DNA of 64,000 nucleotides from Phycisphaerae bacterium (GCA_017993835.1 JAGOLX010000022.1:25175-89174), one strand, 5' to 3'. Counted from the stretch's first letter, positions 8,842-18,309 are shown. The notes: generated by a model not told the origin, from the sequence alone. Made by a program: numbers and translations.

Positions 8842-9047
8842 GCGTGATACGCACCCTACACGGCACGTCGTCCGCGGTTTGCAGTGCCTCGTCCACTCTT
8901 GAATAGTGGGCGAAGGCCATGGACATCGTTCGGAGTTCCGCCTTTAGGCGGCTCAGGACCGCGTAAACTCGGAACTCCGAACAGGCCATTCGCCGGAACG
9001 CCACCCACCAGAACAAGATGGACGGCGTAGTAGGGTGCATATCACGC
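8842..9047. repeat. Nested inverted-repeat element, about 206 bp
   Basis: The ends are imperfect inverted repeats: GCGTGATACGCACCCTAC at 8842-8859 and its complement with one mismatch at 9030-9047. A second palindrome lies inside at 8929-8981. The right arm overlaps the stop codon of the MATE gene (9044-9042). No ORF is carried. It looks like a non-autonomous or REP-type element. A short match to the arm core, GTGATACGCAC, recurs near 36359. Confidence 0.55.
8929..8981. repeat. REP-like palindrome inside the 8842-9047 element
   Basis: Arms 8929-8951 and 8959-8981 match in 20 of 23 positions around a 7-base centre (CTCAGGA). The left arm contains its own small palindrome CCGCCTTTAGGCGG (8938-8951). 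A strong hairpin is expected on either strand. Confidence 0.55.
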
Positions 9048-10382
9048 ACCGCTTCCACTTGCCTTCCCGCACGCCCGGCGGACCCAGAGAAAGCCCAGAA
9101 CGCCGGCCAGCAGGTCGGTGAGCAGACGACAGGCAAAGACGCCGGGCACGGCCCAGAAATGGGCGCCCAGCAGGGACAACGGGATCAGCAGGACCAGGAC
9201 GCGCGTACCGTTGATCAGGGCCGACGACATGGGTTTGTGCAACCCCGTGAGGATGATGCCAGAGTACCGATGCACTTCCATCATGCCGTAGCCGAACGAC
9301 ACGACACGGATGTACAGGACGAGGGTCTCGACCACCTCGGGGTCCTTGCTGAAGATCGAGGCCAGCAGCGGCGCGCTGAAGAAGAACGTCAGGGCGATGC
9401 CCCCGCCGTAGAGCATGGCAAACCGGGCCGACAATCTGCGGCACTCGCGGATGCGATCGAGTCGGCCGGCCCCGAGATTCTGGCTGACAAACGGGGCCAG
9501 CGAAATGCCCAGAGCCATGGGGATGATGAACGCGAACATCTCGATCCGCTGGGCGGCGCCGATAGCCGCAACCGCGGCGTTCCCGAAGCCGCTGAGGATC
9601 TTCGTCACCACCGTCGCGGAGATCGGCATGAGAATCATGCTCAGGATGCTCGGAACTCCCAGACGCAGGATGCTCTGGAAGGAAAGGCAGTAGACGTCGG
9701 GACGCCAGCGATGGACGACCAGGAGCCGGTGCTTGCGGAACAGCAGATGGAACAGCCACGCGGTGGAGACGCCTTGTCCGATCACGGTCGCCCAGGCGGC
9801 GCCTCGCATTCCCATCGCGGGACATCCGAGGTATCCGAACATCATGATCGGGTCGAGGACGACGTTCACGACCGGTCCGACCATCATGAACCGCCCGGCT
9901 GCTCTGGAGTCGCCTGCGGAGATCAGCAGTCCGTTGCCCAGCATGGGCATCGCCATGAAGGGAGCCCCGAGGTACCAGATCTCCATATACTGTCGCACCA
10001 CCGCCAGCGCCGTCGCGTCCGCGCCGAGTGCCGCGAATACAGGGTCTATGCTTAGATAGCCCGCGATCGCGATGACGACGGCGACCGCGAGCGTCAGCAG
10101 CAGGCCGTGGGTGGTGATCCTCGCGGCGTCGGCCGAATCCCGCCGCCCGACGGCATGCGACATCAAGGTCGTGACGCCCACGCCCAGGCCGCCGGCCACG
10201 CAGGTCAGGAGCATGACAACCGGGAACGTGAACCCCATGGCCGCCAGCGGCAATGTCCCCATCCACGAGACGAACCACGTATCCGTCAGGTTATAGGCGT
10301 TCATCGCGAACGTGCCCGCCAACATGGGGAAGGCCATGTCGAACAGGGTGCGCTTCACGCTTTTCTGGACGAGGACGCTCAT
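9042..10382 (-). CDS. MATE-family multidrug/toxin exporter
   Basis: Inner-membrane antiporter of the MATE superfamily, NorM/MepA-like, that exports organic compounds in exchange for Na+ or H+. 446 aa is the usual length, with about 12 hydrophobic segments and two related halves. Family patterns include NLTDTWFVSWMG in the first helix pair and the second-half ALGISLAPFVSQNLGAG. It starts only 9 bases after the stop of the SUMF1-like gene, so co-transcription is likely. The last codons run into the inverted repeat at 9030-9047. Substrate unknown. Confidence 0.9.
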   Translation of the reverse strand: MSVLVQKSVKRTLFDMAFPMLAGTFAMNAYNLTDTWFVSWMGTLPLAAMGFTFPVVMLLTCVAGGLGVGVTTLMSHAVGRRDSADAARITTHGLLLTLAVAVVIAIAGYLSIDPVFAALGADATALAVVRQYMEIWYLGAPFMAMPMLGNGLLISAGDSRAAGRFMMVGPVVNVVLDPIMMFGYLGCPAMGMRGAAWATVIGQGVSTAWLFHLLFRKHRLLVVHRWRPDVYCLSFQSILRLGVPSILSMILMPISATVVTKILSGFGNAAVAAIGAAQRIEMFAFIIPMALGISLAPFVSQNLGAGRLDRIRECRRLSARFAMLYGGGIALTFFFSAPLLASIFSKDPEVVETLVLYIRVVSFGYGMMEVHRYSGIILTGLHKPMSSALINGTRVLVLLIPLSLLGAHFWAVPGVFACRLLTDLLAGVLGFLWVRRACGKASGSGA

Positions 10383-10391
10383 TCCGCCAAC

Positions 10392-11243
10392 TTACCGTCG
10401 TGGGGCACTGCGGACGCAGCGGAAGCCGTAGATGTCATAGCCGAAGCAGACGTCGACGTAACCGGGGTTTTCGTTGTAGCGGTATCCGCAGCGGCAGTTG
10501 TCGCCGCTGAATTTCCACGCGCCGCCGCGAACGACCCGCGTATCGCCTTCCGTCGGGCCTCGCGGGTCCTGCTGAGGGGATTGCCCGTAGTAATCCACGC
10601 CGTAGAAATCATTGCACCATTGCCAGAGGTTGCCGCAGATGTCGTACAGGCCCCATGCGTTGGCCTTCTTCTGGCCTACCGGCTGCGGATGCCCGCCGGA
10701 GTTCTTGTCGAACCAGGCGTAATCCGCCAACTGCGCCGCACTGTCGCCGAAGAAGAACGCGGTCTTGGCCCCTGCCCGGCAGGCACATTCCCACTCCGCT
10801 TCCGTCGGCAGGCGATAGCCACTGGCGTCGAAATTGCACTCCCAGGTTTCCAGGTTGTAGCAGGGTTCGAGACCCTCCAGTTTGGAGCGGGCGTTGCAGA
10901 ACTTGACCGCGTCGGACCATCGCACCGACTCGACGGGGTTCTTCGGCTGCTTCCACCGCGAGGGATTGTCCCCCATCACCTTCTGGTACAGTTCCTGTGT
11001 GACCAGGTGCTTGTCCATGTAGAATGGGCTCACGACCACTTCATGCGGCATTGCGTCCGGCTCATCCTTGTCGCCCATGGTGAACCGGCCGCTGGGAATC
11101 TCAACCAACTCGCCCGAGGCACCGACTCCGCCCACGGAACTCTTTGCGGAGGCGTTTGGGTCTTTCACGGGGGCCTTCTTGCAGCCGGAAAGCAGGGCCA
11201 AAACCCCGCACAGGGTCAATATGGTCGTGGTGATGTTCTTCAT
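10392..11243 (-). CDS. SUMF1 / formylglycine-generating-enzyme-like lipoprotein
   Basis: 283 aa. ATG at 11243 is preceded by GGAGGAAAC. The N-terminus is a lipoprotein signal with lipobox LLSGC (Cys21). The FGE-sulfatase fold is shown by FTMGDKDEPDAMPHEV, PVESVRWSDAVKFCNA, YRLPTEAEWECACRAG, CGNLWQWCNDFYG and the end GFRCVRSAPR. The active Cys pair of true formylglycine-generating enzymes (RGGSxxC-x4-C) is not conserved: here RGGAWKFSGDNCRCGYR lacks the first Cys. It may therefore bind ligands or act in another way. It sits between an unknown secreted protein (22-base gap) and the MATE gene. Confidence 0.85.
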   Translation of the reverse strand: MKNITTTILTLCGVLALLSGCKKAPVKDPNASAKSSVGGVGASGELVEIPSGRFTMGDKDEPDAMPHEVVVSPFYMDKHLVTQELYQKVMGDNPSRWKQPKNPVESVRWSDAVKFCNARSKLEGLEPCYNLETWECNFDASGYRLPTEAEWECACRAGAKTAFFFGDSAAQLADYAWFDKNSGGHPQPVGQKKANAWGLYDICGNLWQWCNDFYGVDYYGQSPQQDPRGPTEGDTRVVRGGAWKFSGDNCRCGYRYNENPGYVDVCFGYDIYGFRCVRSAPRR

Positions 11244-11265
11244 CGTTGCGAGTTTCCTCCACATT

Positions 11266-13095
11266 TTAATAGTCGGGCCAGATTTCATAACCGTCCGGGT
11301 TCCGGAGGCACTGCCGGCAGAAGGCGCGAAAATTCCTCGTGTCTTTGGTCTGCCCAGGCTGGGTCAGGCAGCCGTAGCCTGCCTCCTGAGACAGCCTGCG
11401 AACGATCATGTGGTACTCGGCGAGAAGCCCATCCTGGGCGCCGCCCATTCCTCGCCATTCCTTGCCCAGTTCCAAACAAGTTTGCAGGTTCTTCGGATCC
11501 TTCTTCCGAGTCAAGGCAATCGTCCTGGCGGCCAGCTCGTCGGCATAGGCTTTGGACTTGATGTTCTCCTTCTGCACCTCGTACTGCGCGGGGATCTGAG
11601 CCGCGATCTGCTCCAAATTGTCAAAATAAGGCTTCAACTCCGGCGAATACTTCTTGCTCATCTGAAGGCACTTCAGCATGGTATCGGCAAATGTTCGATA
11701 CTCGTCGATCCTGTCCATGTGCCGCGTGACAAAGTAGACCATGTCGCCGACGGCCCCTTCGATGTACTGCCTCTTCTCGACCTCCTGGCCTTCCTTGAAG
11801 ACAGCCTCAATGGCCTCGGTGCAGCCGCATGTGCAGGCGCGACGGATGCCCTCGGCGCCCCTGCGGTGGTGGGTTCGCAGCCTCCGGCCGGGCAGATCGA
11901 GGATCGCGTCGCACGTCGGCCGACCCAGGGTCGATTGCATGATGTCCACAGGGGACCGGGTCGGCGCAGATGCCTCTTGCCCTTCGAGGAAGTAGATCAG
12001 CGAATCGCCCTTGGGCGCGACCTTCTTGCTCAGTCGATAGCAGGTCTTGTCCCCGTCGAACCACACGGGGTACGTATACATGCCGGGCACCCCGCGCCAG
12101 ATCTGACCCTTCGTGTCGCGGAACGGAAACCGGGTCTTGAGGCCCGACTCGTCCAACTGCGTAACCCACCGAGCGGCGAAGGGCCGTTTCCAGCCGATGG
12201 TCACGTCCTTCTCCAGGAAGGACGCGGTCAGCGGCTCCCTATGCCAGATGCCGGGTGTCTCCAGGACGGCCAGGTAGACGCTCGCCCCATCGGCCTCGAA
12301 TTCGATGGACTGAATGCATCGCGCCCCCTGCTGGGGACCGCCCAATCCAAGCCGCATTTGCTCCTCTTCGTGCTCGCCCTTCGGCCAGGTCATGACCAGC
12401 ACGCGGTTCTCGCCCGTGAGCAATCCAAGAAAGAGACTCTCCGCCGGGACATGCAACGTGCTCGCCGAAGGGTATTGGGCCGGAGCGATGATGAGGTCGT
12501 CGGCGATGAAGTCCGGCGCCACCCCGTAGTCAATCGAACTCTGTACGCGGATTCCCTTCGCCTTCGCACCAGGCGTGATCGCGATGGTCTCTGTCCTGTC
12601 GAACGCCACGACCGCAGACACGTCCTTGCCGGACAGAATCTCCAGAGCGACTTCCCCGTCGGTATTGCGCAGAACTGCACAACGATCGCCGTCGGCCTGG
12701 AGCAGAGAGATTCCCATGACTTCCTGGCTTGGGTCGGTTCTCGAATAGACTGCTATCCGTCCCTTGGCCGACTGGAAGACCGCGGTCAGAAGGCCGTTCT
12801 CGACGACCGCGTCTCCCCCGAAGGCATACTCGCGACCGTAGTAGCCTGGATCGGAGAAGGCCTTGGCGGGATCGGCCTCGAGTGTGAACGGATCGGTGGG
12901 CACCGCCTTCCACCTGGTCCTGTTGCCGATATCGATGGTGTCCCCGAAACGCGACGATGTGTCCCAGACAACGACATTCGTCGGCGTCACACCGGCGCAG
13001 ACCGCGGACGCTTCAATGACAACAACCAACAGAACAGTCCACAAGGTCCCGTACGGCGGGAGCACACGCGACAGAACGCACCGACTCGACTTCAT
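11266..13095 (-). CDS. Secreted protein of unknown function (609 aa)
   Basis: ATG at 13095 is chosen because AAGGGA lies 8 bases upstream; the TTG at 13101 is too close to that site. A signal peptide (hydrophobic residues about 18-34, ending VCAG) leads into a strand-rich domain of about 370 residues with carbohydrate-active-enzyme character (RWKAVPTDPFTLEADP, TYPVWFDGDKTCYRL). The C-terminal part is helical and holds a Cys cluster (CTCGCTEA) and a final C-x2-C (FCRQCLRNP). I cannot name a family. It heads the probable operon with the SUMF1-like lipoprotein and the MATE exporter. Confidence 0.72.
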   Translation of the reverse strand: MKSSRCVLSRVLPPYGTLWTVLLVVVIEASAVCAGVTPTNVVVWDTSSRFGDTIDIGNRTRWKAVPTDPFTLEADPAKAFSDPGYYGREYAFGGDAVVENGLLTAVFQSAKGRIAVYSRTDPSQEVMGISLLQADGDRCAVLRNTDGEVALEILSGKDVSAVVAFDRTETIAITPGAKAKGIRVQSSIDYGVAPDFIADDLIIAPAQYPSASTLHVPAESLFLGLLTGENRVLVMTWPKGEHEEEQMRLGLGGPQQGARCIQSIEFEADGASVYLAVLETPGIWHREPLTASFLEKDVTIGWKRPFAARWVTQLDESGLKTRFPFRDTKGQIWRGVPGMYTYPVWFDGDKTCYRLSKKVAPKGDSLIYFLEGQEASAPTRSPVDIMQSTLGRPTCDAILDLPGRRLRTHHRRGAEGIRRACTCGCTEAIEAVFKEGQEVEKRQYIEGAVGDMVYFVTRHMDRIDEYRTFADTMLKCLQMSKKYSPELKPYFDNLEQIAAQIPAQYEVQKENIKSKAYADELAARTIALTRKKDPKNLQTCLELGKEWRGMGGAQDGLLAEYHMIVRRLSQEAGYGCLTQPGQTKDTRNFRAFCRQCLRNPDGYEIWPDY

Positions 13096-13132
13096 ACTCA
13101 ATGTCCCTTCATTGGGCTATGGATAGCACTGC

Positions 13133-13160
13133 ATCGTAGCCCAAATCCGGGAAGAATCAA
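13133..13160 (-). promoter_or_regulatory. Possible promoter of the 13095 gene
   Basis: Minus strand TTGATT (13160-13155), 16-base spacer, TACGAT (13138-13133), about 38 bases before the start codon. Confidence 0.4.
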
Positions 13161-13172
13161 GAGCAAGGTGCA

Positions 13173-13787
13173 TTATGCGGCGTCTCGCGTCCGGCGCCGC
13201 AGGTGCAATCCGGCGTACCCCAGGCCGATGCAGCCGAGGAGCACCGCGCCGGGGACAGGGACAACGGAGCAGACACCTGCATTGTCAAGAATCACCGTAG
13301 ACCACGACAGATCATCACGGCCCATGAGACGGAACTCGAGTCCATACGAGCCTGTAGCATCCACCGGATCGGTCTGGGCCCACGTGAACTCGTCCAAGGG
13401 TCCGTATCGTGATGAGTACTCGAAGACCTTCTCTGCGTCCAACCAGACCTGAAACAGGTCACACTCCACCGATTCCCCTATGAAGACGAACTCGAAACAT
13501 ATCGCCTCCCCTTCGCTCAGAGTGACCGCAGTCTCATGGGTGAAGCGGACCGTGCTCCAAGCGTCATCGTAGTCGATGTGATTCTCCTCAAGTCTGACAA
13601 CATGATTGCCTTCGTCACCCAACTCAAAGAAGACATGCTCGGAACTATCCGCGGGAACAGTCCAGCCAGTACCCCCGTTCTCGAAGTTCCCATTCTCTAT
13701 CAGGTCCGCCTGAACCAACGTTGTGCAGACGAGAAGAATTGCCAGTGCGGAGGCGAGTACCCAGTTCGTCATCCTTGACCGTTTCAT
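13173..13787 (-). CDS. Secreted protein with PEP-CTERM-type sorting signal (204 aa)
   Basis: ATG at 13787 is preceded by AAGGAGA. A signal peptide (residues about 7-26, ending VQADL) leads into a lectin-like beta domain (LIENGNFENGGTGW, VRLEENHIDYDDAW) resembling the carbohydrate-binding folds common in such proteins. The C-terminus is the planctomycete form of PEP-CTERM: VPVPGAVLLGCIGLG, a hydrophobic stretch, then LRRRTRD. Proteins with this signal are processed by an exosortase and go to the cell surface or matrix. No exosortase gene is in the window. It lies between two large secreted-protein genes on the same strand. Confidence 0.85.
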   Translation of the reverse strand: MKRSRMTNWVLASALAILLVCTTLVQADLIENGNFENGGTGWTVPADSSEHVFFELGDEGNHVVRLEENHIDYDDAWSTVRFTHETAVTLSEGEAICFEFVFIGESVECDLFQVWLDAEKVFEYSSRYGPLDEFTWAQTDPVDATGSYGLEFRLMGRDDLSWSTVILDNAGVCSVVPVPGAVLLGCIGLGYAGLHLRRRTRDAA

Positions 13788-13990
13788 CTTGTCTCCTTCC
13801 GTTTGCGGCAACCACCGTTGTCCGAGTCTCCGGCCGCAAGAACCGGCATTCACACAGCGCCCCGCTCGACGCCGCGGGACGGTATGCGACAAATGACATT
13901 CCGAACACATGTTCCGCCGTATTATCGGGCATGTCAAGGAGCATTTCACAGAAAATGTGAACAAATCCTGTGTGCCGCGAGGGTCGCGCC

Positions 13991-16900
13991 CTATTCGTAC
14001 CGCGCGGCGATTTCCTGCGGGCCTCGGAGCGTACCCGGAAGAATGATCCACTCCTTCTCGCGGTCGATCCGGTCATAGGGCTTGCCGTTGAGCAGGACAC
14101 TCAGCAGCGGCTTGTCCTGGGGATGGCGGATGCGGAGGTAAATCATCCTGGGCTCGTTTCGAGCGGGCGGGTCGAGCGTGACCTTGACGACCCCCTCGGC
14201 CGTCCGCGACTCCCACTGGGCCGAGAGCGGGCCAAAGTGCGAGGCTGCCCGCTCGATGCCGATCCTGTTTCCATTCGCCAGCCAGTAGCGAGGGATCGCC
14301 TGGCCGAGGTAGAGGTCGTTTCCCCGCTCGTTCACGAACATCAATCGCAGCCAGTAGGTGGACTGGGCCTCGTCGGAGGTCTTGAAATGGTCGCCTCGCG
14401 GGTAGCCCAGTTCGGGCAGCGAGTGCTCGTTGCACATGCGGATCTCGGGGTAGAACGCGGAGGCAAAGCCGTTGAAGTAGGCGCGGAGGTAGTGCTTGAC
14501 GTCGTCGCGCCACAGGTAGGGCAACGGGCCGTCGAGCAGATTCGCCTGCATGGAGAAGCCGCCGCGGGAGAACCAGAAGGCATCGTAGGCGGGGATCGCG
14601 TAGCCGTAGCGATCCGAGATATAGAGATTGTCCTCGTAGTCCTTGAGCACCCAACGGGTCTCCGGGGCGTCGGGGGCCAGCAGGCCGTAGGCAGGCAGAA
14701 AGAGCGGTCCTTCGAGCGTCTCACGGAGCCAGCCGTGCGCCCGTCCTCGCTCGTAGAGCCGCGAGGGGATCTTCGGGACATAGGTCCCGTCCCGCAGCCG
14801 GACCACCGGGCAGAGAACCCGCGATTCCGTGATGCCCCGCATGAAGTCTTCATAGTAGGCTCGCGCCTCGGTCTGCAATCGCCTGCCCTCAGGATGGCCG
14901 AAATCCGCCAGGGCGTCGGCGAGGGCGCGGAATCCCCAGACCGTCGCGCTGTTCGTCGCCAGCCAGTTCCAGTAGTCGGTGACGTCTTCCAGCGAGCCGG
15001 CGGGCAGCCACCCGTATTCAAGCGGCCGACTCCCGTCCGGCCTCGCGGTCATGGAGGCTCGTCGTTCGCGAATGACCCATTCGCACGACTTGACCAGGCC
15101 CGGCGCAGCCCTGTCCATCCACTCCCGGTCGCGGGTGAACTGCCAGTGCTGGGCCATACCCCACATGACGTAGCCGTGGCTCTTGTTGTAGCCGCCGGTC
15201 TCGTGGCCGCCGGCCCCGTAGAACTGGCCCTCGGCGCTCTGGAAATTGCCGGGCATGGCGACTGTGCCCTGGTAGTGCAGAAAGGCATCGTAGTTGCGCC
15301 GTGCCTGATCGTGGTAACCCCGCCGATCGAGGTCGCTGACCATCATGATCGACTCGTTCGGGTAGACGCCATAGTGGAACGTGCCCACGTGCGCGTGGAG
15401 GTAGTCGGTGTCCAGCTCCTTGAAGCAGTTGACGAGCAGGTGCCGCAGATGGGACTTGTAGAAGTCGTTCAGCCAGGGTTCGGGCGTCGTGATCTGCGTC
15501 CCCTCGGCGGTTAGATCCCGCCAGAATGCACACACCCGCTTCGTTTCGGCCGCGAAATCGAGGCCGCGGACGGCCTGGATCTCCTCGTCTCCGGCTAATG
15601 TGATGGAGGGAATTGCCACATGGAGTGTCCTGCTCTGACCGGGCTTGAGGTCCGCGGTCCATTTCACCGCCCGCCCCTCCTGCACGAGGCTCCCCTGCCC
15701 GCCGATCAGGAAACGAAGCCGCTCGCCCGCCCCGGAGACAGCAAGGACACGATCCTCCTTGAGAATCAGCTTCTCGCTGCCGCCGGCATCGGTGTCAAAT
15801 CGCAAGGCAGCCACGGCCTCCTGCGATTCGGACGTATTGACCGCTCGCACCTGCACGAGAAGGACCGTGGGCGTATCCAGGGCAATGTCCCCCAGTTTGG
15901 GGGCGGTCAGGACCGTCTTCTGCTCGTAGTAGAGGGGCCCCTCCTGCCACCAGGTCCGCAGTACGGGCAGGAAACCTTCCGCCAGTTCGCGCCCGCCGCG
16001 AAGCTCCTCGCGGGGAAAGCCGAACGAGACCCGCAACCAGTCGCCCTTCCAGAGTTTGCGATCGCTGTCGCGAGGGCTCCGCTGCACATCGAACCACCGG
16101 CGGACCGAGGTGAGTTCGATCTCGCCATTGGGACTCTGACGCACCGTGTTGCGGTTGCCAGGCAGGCCGTGTACGAAGTACAGTGGACGCTTGAGCGGCA
16201 TGTCGTCCCAGGCCTGCGAGAGCGTCTGCTCCTCTTCGGCGGCTACCCGGTCGTAGACAGTCTGGCCACCAAATTCACGTTTGACGGCATCTCGATAGCC
16301 TTCAAGAGAGATGGAATCGTCGGCGATCGTCACGAGCATCCCAAGGTCGTCCACGAGAATACGATCTCCTCTGGCGATCTCGTCGGCCGCGAAGGAGAAG
16401 GGTCTCGTGCTCGAACGGATCGTGACGACCGTCCGGTCATAGCGGCCGTCGATGGGATCGGCGGCCATGACGAGATCGGCTTCGATCCCCACCGCCTCCG
16501 ATTGCTTCAACGTCCATCCGAAATCGGCACCAACTTCGGCGGTCCCATCGATGGCCCGGGTGCCAAGAACCCGCCCGTTGAACACCTCGATACGCCCCGA
16601 TTCGATGCCGCTTGTCCGGAAGGTCGGTTCCTGCGGCCGACCGAACTGGATTCGCACCCGCAGCGGCCTGCACACGGCGTCCGTGTACACGCGGAACCGC
16701 GAGGGAGCGGATGTCCCCATGTTGCACACGCGAATCGCGAGGGTCTTGCGGTAAGAGACACCCTGGTCACCGACTTGCTCGATCTCGTCCGAGGAAACTG
16801 GTGCAAAGGTGAACTCGCGCCCACCCGGCGTCTTCTTGACCTCGCCCTTGGCTGTGATCCACCGTCCGTTGGTCCAGTCGTCCATGGCGTCCCAGCCGAC

Positions 16901-17197
16901 GCCGCCGGCACCGCGTTCGACAATCAGCGGATCGGCCGTGCCGTCCCAGACCCGATGCCAGTACTGAAGGCGAAGACTCACGGCATCCGCAGGCGCCTGC
17001 CCCGCATCGAACTCGACGACCACCCGACGGATCTTGCGAGGCTCGGCCCAGCGTATGCCGTACGCAGAGTCCTTCGCGTCAGCCGTGCGGAAACCGAACG
17101 GCGCGATGTCGAAAGGAGCGACGGGCGAGTAGTCACTGGCCAACAACCCTGCGGGAGCGAAAAGCAACATCGACGTGTACACCAGAGCGGTTCTCAT
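13991..17197 (-). CDS. Large secreted protein, six-hairpin glycosidase-like
   Basis: 1068 aa. ATG at 17197 is taken because a signal peptide follows at once and GAAAGG lies upstream; an in-frame GTG at 17227 is possible. The first half is beta-rich (residues about 25-570). From about residue 580 to 960 it looks like an (alpha/alpha)6 toroid seen in GH families that handle oligosaccharides: DYLHAHVGTFHYGVYPNES, GGYNKSHGYVMWGMAQHW, DYWNWLATNSATVWG. A short beta domain closes the protein. Glycan degradation is inferred from fold and from the nearby carbohydrate-related genes; catalytic residues were not identified. Confidence 0.75.
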   Translation of the reverse strand: MRTALVYTSMLLFAPAGLLASDYSPVAPFDIAPFGFRTADAKDSAYGIRWAEPRKIRRVVVEFDAGQAPADAVSLRLQYWHRVWDGTADPLIVERGAGGVGWDAMDDWTNGRWITAKGEVKKTPGGREFTFAPVSSDEIEQVGDQGVSYRKTLAIRVCNMGTSAPSRFRVYTDAVCRPLRVRIQFGRPQEPTFRTSGIESGRIEVFNGRVLGTRAIDGTAEVGADFGWTLKQSEAVGIEADLVMAADPIDGRYDRTVVTIRSSTRPFSFAADEIARGDRILVDDLGMLVTIADDSISLEGYRDAVKREFGGQTVYDRVAAEEEQTLSQAWDDMPLKRPLYFVHGLPGNRNTVRQSPNGEIELTSVRRWFDVQRSPRDSDRKLWKGDWLRVSFGFPREELRGGRELAEGFLPVLRTWWQEGPLYYEQKTVLTAPKLGDIALDTPTVLLVQVRAVNTSESQEAVAALRFDTDAGGSEKLILKEDRVLAVSGAGERLRFLIGGQGSLVQEGRAVKWTADLKPGQSRTLHVAIPSITLAGDEEIQAVRGLDFAAETKRVCAFWRDLTAEGTQITTPEPWLNDFYKSHLRHLLVNCFKELDTDYLHAHVGTFHYGVYPNESIMMVSDLDRRGYHDQARRNYDAFLHYQGTVAMPGNFQSAEGQFYGAGGHETGGYNKSHGYVMWGMAQHWQFTRDREWMDRAAPGLVKSCEWVIRERRASMTARPDGSRPLEYGWLPAGSLEDVTDYWNWLATNSATVWGFRALADALADFGHPEGRRLQTEARAYYEDFMRGITESRVLCPVVRLRDGTYVPKIPSRLYERGRAHGWLRETLEGPLFLPAYGLLAPDAPETRWVLKDYEDNLYISDRYGYAIPAYDAFWFSRGGFSMQANLLDGPLPYLWRDDVKHYLRAYFNGFASAFYPEIRMCNEHSLPELGYPRGDHFKTSDEAQSTYWLRLMFVNERGNDLYLGQAIPRYWLANGNRIGIERAASHFGPLSAQWESRTAEGVVKVTLDPPARNEPRMIYLRIRHPQDKPLLSVLLNGKPYDRIDREKEWIILPGTLRGPQEIAARYE

Positions 17198-17257
17198 CTT
17201 TTTTGCGTCCTTTCGACGAATAGTCACTGGTCCCAGGCTCGTGTGATGCCGAGCACC

Positions 17258-17285
17258 ATACTACCGGTTTGTCAACGCGGATCAA
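17258..17285 (-). promoter_or_regulatory. Possible promoter of the glycosidase-like gene
   Basis: Minus strand TTGATC (17285-17280), 16-base spacer, TAGTAT (17263-17258), about 60 bases before the start. Confidence 0.35.
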
Positions 17286-17303
17286 GATCGCACATCCAGG
17301 GGC

Positions 17304-17332
17304 TTGCGGACACCGACGCCGGCGGCTACTCT
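17304..17332 (+). promoter_or_regulatory. Possible promoter of the ThuA-like gene
   Basis: TTGCGG (17304-17309), 17-base spacer, TACTCT (17327-17332), about 27 bases before ATG 17359. Confidence 0.45.
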
Positions 17333-17358
17333 TTGGAGATTCAAAGGAGGTCGTGATT

Positions 17359-18309
17359 ATGAATATCAGACTCATCGGTCTGTCGATGTCGGTGGTTATC
17401 GGCTGGTCCTGCGCAGCGATGGCCGCGGGTCCGTCCGACGCTGTCGCTGCCAGGAAGAAGGTCGTGTTCCTGCCGGGCCGCCAGAGTCACGGCTGGAGCG
17501 GCCACGCCTACACCGCTGATTGCAGGCTGCTGGCCGGAATCCTCAACGAGAATGTGCCGCAGATCACGGCACGAGTAATCGAAGGCGGCTGGCCGAAAGA
17601 CGTTAAGGTCATCGAGGACGCCGCCGCGATTGTGGTCGCCTGCGACGGCAACGGCCTGCTCGGTCCCGAATCGAACTGGAAGACTCTCGACGATCTGGCC
17701 CGAAAAGGCGTGGGCATCGCCTTCCTGCACTATGCCCTCGACCCCGGCGACGAATATGGCAAGTACCTCCTGGACTGGATCGGCGGGTACTACAGGCAGC
17801 ACTGGTCGATCAACCCGTCCTGGCGTGCCGAGTTCAAGGCATTACCCGAGCACCCGATCACGCGAGGCGTCAAGGCGTTCCGCATCCATGACGAATGGTA
17901 CTATCACATGCGGTTCCGCGACGAGATGACAGGCGTTACCCCCATCCTGACCGCCGTGCCGCCCGACAGCACCCGCAAGGGCGAGGATGGTCCCCACAGC
18001 GGCAACCCGACGGTTCGCGCTCGTATGGGCATGGCCGAGCACGTCGCGTGGGCGTATGAACGCCCGGAGGGCGGCCGGGGCTTCGGCTGCACCGGCGGCC
18101 ACACCCACTGGGTCTACGCACAGAACGACTTCCGCAAGCTGATGCTCAATGCGGTGTGCTGGATCGCACGTGTCGACGTCCCGCTGGAAGGGATTCCTAC
18201 GAGAACACCGACCGTGGAAGAAATGGAGTCCGGCCTGGAGGGCGACCGCCCACAAGACTGGACGCGTGAAAGGACCCGCGAGGTCATCGAGCAGATGAAT
18301 CGGCCATGA
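17359..18309 (+). CDS. Secreted ThuA-like domain protein
   Basis: 316 aa. ATG at 17359 is preceded by an optimal AAAGGAGGT (17343-17351). A signal peptide ends near AMAAG. The ThuA-like fold (flavodoxin/class-I-glutamine-amidotransferase relative) shows as VVFLPGRQSHGWSGHAY, AIVVACDGNG, GVGIAFLHYALDP, the HPITRGVKAFRIHDEWYY block and GRGFGCTGGHTHW near the end. ThuA-like proteins are abundant in Planctomycetes and are linked to sugar use, often beside glycosidases and oxidoreductases; the exact reaction is unknown. It is divergent from the glycosidase-like gene. Confidence 0.88.
   Translation: MNIRLIGLSMSVVIGWSCAAMAAGPSDAVAARKKVVFLPGRQSHGWSGHAYTADCRLLAGILNENVPQITARVIEGGWPKDVKVIEDAAAIVVACDGNGLLGPESNWKTLDDLARKGVGIAFLHYALDPGDEYGKYLLDWIGGYYRQHWSINPSWRAEFKALPEHPITRGVKAFRIHDEWYYHMRFRDEMTGVTPILTAVPPDSTRKGEDGPHSGNPTVRARMGMAEHVAWAYERPEGGRGFGCTGGHTHWVYAQNDFRKLMLNAVCWIARVDVPLEGIPTRTPTVEEMESGLEGDRPQDWTRERTREVIEQMNRP

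Noticed and set aside
13945..13961. Palindrome TTCACA-GAAAA-TGTGAA upstream of the PEP-CTERM gene, considered as a CRP/FNR-type operator
   Set aside because: The half-sites are in the wrong order and spacing for the CRP consensus, and no regulator is known; left unassigned.
15620..17356. Plus-strand ORF of 578 codons
   Set aside because: Shadow of the glycosidase-like gene; the ThuA-like gene starts at its end with its own promoter and ribosome site.
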